From NCBI GenBank assembly GCA_964651785.1, contig CAZYWJ010000070.1, forward strand, positions 1-16,483: a stretch of DNA of 16,483 bases. The letters run 5' to 3'. Made by a program: the position numbers and the translations under genes. Each line of letters starts with the position of its first letter. Within the stretch, counting starts at the first letter, position 1. The notes below the pieces were generated by a model that saw only the letters and a list, made by a program, of their open reading frames with translations, was not told the origin of the DNA and searched no databases. The stretch comes from JAKVAV01 sp964651785 (GTDB lineage Bacteria > Bacteroidota > Bacteroidia > Flavobacteriales_D > Cryomorphaceae). Positions 14,735 through 16,483 of the stretch are shown here, in pieces.

Positions 14735-16027
14735 TTAGTTTGGTGTTAATTCACTATTTGCGAATAGCGGAAAGCTACTCATCATTTCGTTTACTTCTTT
14801 TTTCACCGTTTCGATAGCTGTCTCATCTTCGTGATTTTTCAGCACGCGGTCGATCAAATCTACCACCGCATCCATCTGCTCCTCGTTGAGACCTCGAGTA
14901 GTAATGGCGGGCGTACCGATTCGCATCCCGCTCGTTACAAACGGCGATTTGTCATCGAAGGGAACCATATTTTTATTGACCGTAATGTCAGCTTTGATAA
15001 GCGCATTTTCGGCTTCCTTACCGGTAATGTTTTTCGATCTTAAATCGATCAGCATGCTGTGATTGTCAGTACCCGCGCTAATTACGTCGTAGCCTCTTTT
15101 TACAAATGAGTCGGCCATCGCCTGAGCATTTTTGATCACCTGCTTGCAGTAGGTTTTGTACTCGTCGGTCAAAGCTTCACCAAAAGCTACTGCCTTAGCG
15201 GCAATAACATGTTCGAGGGGTCCGCCTTGCGTGCCGGGAAATACGGCCGAATCTAAAAGCGAAGACATCTTTCTGATCGCGCCCTTCGGTGTCGTCAAAC
15301 CGAAAGGGTTGTCAAAATCCTGCCCCATCATGATGATGCCACCACGCGGACCACGCAGCGTTTTATGAGTGGTTGAGGTTACGATATGGCAGTGGGGTAG
15401 CGGGTCGTTCAAAAGTTTAGTGGCGATCAATCCGCTTGGATGCGAAATGTCGGCGAGAAGCAAAGCTTTGATTTTATCGGCAATGCTTCTGAGTCGAGCA
15501 TAATCCCAATCGCGCGAGTAGGCCGAGGCTCCGCAGATGATCATTTTGGGCTTTTCGTCTATTGCCTTCTTTTCCAGCTTATCGTAGTCAATAAGCCCCG
15601 TTTCCTTCTCAACTCCGTAAAAAGTGGGGCGGTAGAGTTTTCCTGAAAAATTTACGGGAGATCCGTGGGTGAGGTGCCCGCCGTGGCTCAGGTCGAACCC
15701 CATTATCTTATCTCCCGGTTGAAGGCATGCCAGCATTACGGCGGCATTTGCCTGAGCACCGCTGTGAGGCTGAACATTGGCCCAAGCCGCGCCAAAGAGT
15801 TTTTTAAGACGATCGATCGCTAAGTTTTCGGTTTGATCTACAAATTCACAACCGCCGTAGTATCGCTTCCCCGGAAGGCCCTCGGCGTATTTGTTGGTCA
15901 TTACCGAACCCATGGCTTCCATCACCTGGTCGCTCACGAAGTTTTCAGAGGCGATTAATTCAATTCCTTCGAGCTGTCTTTTGCGCTCTTTGTCAATTAT
16001 ATCAAATACGAGTTGATCTCTTTTCAT
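14735..16027 (-). CDS. glyA: Serine hydroxymethyltransferase
   Basis: The enzyme has 430 aa, is PLP-dependent and cytoplasmic. It converts serine plus tetrahydrofolate to glycine plus 5,10-methylene-THF and supplies one-carbon units for purines and thymidylate. The N-terminal ELIASENFVS stretch, the NKYAEGLPGKRYYGG segment with substrate tyrosines Y56/Y57, and the QPHSGAQANAAV cofactor loop are all typical. The PLP lysine is K222 in TSTTHKTLRGPRGG, and D193 and H196 in LADISHPSGL contact the PLP ring. The start is ATG at 16025-16027, with a candidate -7 box about 22 nt upstream. It is the first gene of the long minus-strand run and is divergent from the DCC-family gene. The protein is full length with nothing unusual. 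Confidence 0.97.
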   Translation of the reverse strand: MKRDQLVFDIIDKERKRQLEGIELIASENFVSDQVMEAMGSVMTNKYAEGLPGKRYYGGCEFVDQTENLAIDRLKKLFGAAWANVQPHSGAQANAAVMLACLQPGDKIMGFDLSHGGHLTHGSPVNFSGKLYRPTFYGVEKETGLIDYDKLEKKAIDEKPKMIICGASAYSRDWDYARLRSIADKIKALLLADISHPSGLIATKLLNDPLPHCHIVTSTTHKTLRGPRGGIIMMGQDFDNPFGLTTPKGAIRKMSSLLDSAVFPGTQGGPLEHVIAAKAVAFGEALTDEYKTYCKQVIKNAQAMADSFVKRGYDVISAGTDNHSMLIDLRSKNITGKEAENALIKADITVNKNMVPFDDKSPFVTSGMRIGTPAITTRGLNEEQMDAVVDLIDRVLKNHEDETAIETVKKEVNEMMSSFPLFANSELTPN

Positions 16028-16049
16028 ACCTTAATTTTTCAGCAGTTGC

Positions 16050-16057
16050 CAAAATTA
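16050..16057 (-). promoter_or_regulatory. Candidate -7 element (TAATTTTG) of glyA
   Basis: On the minus strand, TAATTTTG matches TAnnTTTG and ends 22 nt upstream of the glyA ATG. No convincing -33 TTG lies at the usual distance. It shares the 61-bp divergent gap with the box for the plus-strand gene. Confidence 0.5.
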
Positions 16058-16076
16058 GGAATTCCTTTGGAAGGGC

Positions 16077-16084
16077 TAACTTTG
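16077..16084 (+). promoter_or_regulatory. Candidate -7 element (TAACTTTG) of the DCC-family gene
   Basis: TAACTTTG matches TAnnTTTG but ends only 4 nt before the ATG at 16089. Transcription would start at or next to that ATG, giving a leaderless message or favouring the second Met codon at 16101. Confidence 0.45.
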
Positions 16085-16088
16085 TTTT

Positions 16089-16483
16089 ATGCAAAATGGC
16101 ATGTCGGAATTGCCCGAAGGAAAAGGATTGATTCTATTTGATGGCTATTGCAATTTATGCAACGGTGCCGTTCAGTTTATCATCAAAAGAGACCAAGAGG
16201 AGCACTTTCGATTTTCGAGCCTAAGTTGGCTTCCTGCTCAGAAATTGATAGAGCAGCATCCCGAATATGCCGATGTGGATAGCATACTGCTCTACGAGAA
16301 GGGAAAACTTTATCAAAAAAGCACGGCAGCCTTAAAAATTGCCGGAAGGCTTAAAGGACTCTGGCCGGCTATGAAGGTTTTCTTCATCATTCCACGATTT
16401 CTTCGCGATCCGATCTATGATTTTATCGCTAAGAATCGCTACCGCTGGTTTGGAAAAAAAGATACTTGTATGATGCCGGATAA
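16089..16483 (+). CDS. DCC-family thiol-disulfide oxidoreductase (DUF393), 3' end cut by window
   Basis: 131 full codons are visible and the gene runs off the right edge, probably only a few residues short, since the family is about 130-145 aa. The N-terminal FDGYCNLC (residues 17-24) is the DGxCxxC signature that names the DCC family, giving a CxxC pair at C21/C24 in a thioredoxin-like fold. The family's C-terminal YDFIAKNRYRWFGKKDTCMMP stretch (about 110-130) is present with a third Cys. Members are small, mostly uncharacterised proteins predicted to do thiol redox chemistry. Two starts are possible, Met1 at 16089 and Met5 at 16101; the second places the signature closer to the N-terminus and suits the promoter box better. 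It is divergent from glyA with a 61-bp gap. Confidence 0.9.
   Translation, partial: MQNGMSELPEGKGLILFDGYCNLCNGAVQFIIKRDQEEHFRFSSLSWLPAQKLIEQHPEYADVDSILLYEKGKLYQKSTAALKIAGRLKGLWPAMKVFFIIPRFLRDPIYDFIAKNRYRWFGKKDTCMMPD

Noticed and set aside
1..16483. Mobile elements, CRISPR arrays, tRNA/rRNA genes, riboswitches, defence or toxin-antitoxin genes
   Set aside because: None was seen: no transposase or integrase motifs, no regularly spaced repeats, no tRNA-like cloverleaf, and almost every base is used by recognised housekeeping or envelope genes.

Overview
The window looks like ordinary chromosome from a member of the Bacteroidota, most likely a flavobacterium-like (Flavobacteriia) lineage. The evidence is: a Bacteroidota-style LptD and a separate multi-repeat OstA-like protein; a Fur-family regulator without CxxC zinc motifs; a bifunctional Rel/SpoT; near absence of Shine-Dalgarno sequences; and several upstream matches to the Bacteroidota -7 promoter element TAnnTTTG. 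I see no rRNA, tRNA, CRISPR, insertion sequence, integrase or phage gene. Coding density is very high. The longest gene-free stretch is about 60 bp, so no stretch over 300 bp lacks a gene.

Block 1 (1-4196, minus strand) is a tight operon with gaps of 8-10 bp. Reading with transcription it holds an N-acetylmuramoyl-L-alanine amidase, an MlaD/MCE-family lipid-transport protein, a membrane protein with two 4Fe-4S clusters (HdrE/DsrM-like), and a CCG-domain Fe-S protein (HdrD-like) cut by the left edge. Envelope genes and a putative quinone/thiol electron-transfer module therefore share one transcript.

Block 2 (about 4221-7465, plus strand) is divergent from block 1. It holds the outer-membrane LPS translocon gene lptD, which has no usable ATG, and an NADPH-dependent FMN reductase whose start overlaps the lptD stop (TAATG).

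Block 3 (7462-16027, minus strand) is a long co-directional run. In order of transcription it is glyA, fumarylacetoacetase, rel/spoT, a Fur-family repressor, a STAS-domain protein, purA and an OstA-like periplasmic protein. Its last stop codon overlaps the FMN reductase stop. A TAnnTTTG box and a perfect 7-1-7 palindrome lie between rel/spoT and the Fur-family gene. This suggests an internal, possibly autoregulated promoter driving fur-STAS-purA-ostA.

Block 4 (16089 to the right edge, plus strand) is a DCC-family (DUF393) thioredoxin-like protein, divergent from glyA and nearly complete.

Together these genes cover envelope biogenesis (LptD, OstA-like, amidase, MlaD), one-carbon and purine metabolism (GlyA, PurA), stringent response (Rel) and redox proteins. 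I found no clearly new defence or mobile system. The best leads are the Fur-gene operator/promoter, the non-ATG start of lptD, its three cysteines, and the fixed-spacing operon joining envelope genes to the Hdr-like pair.
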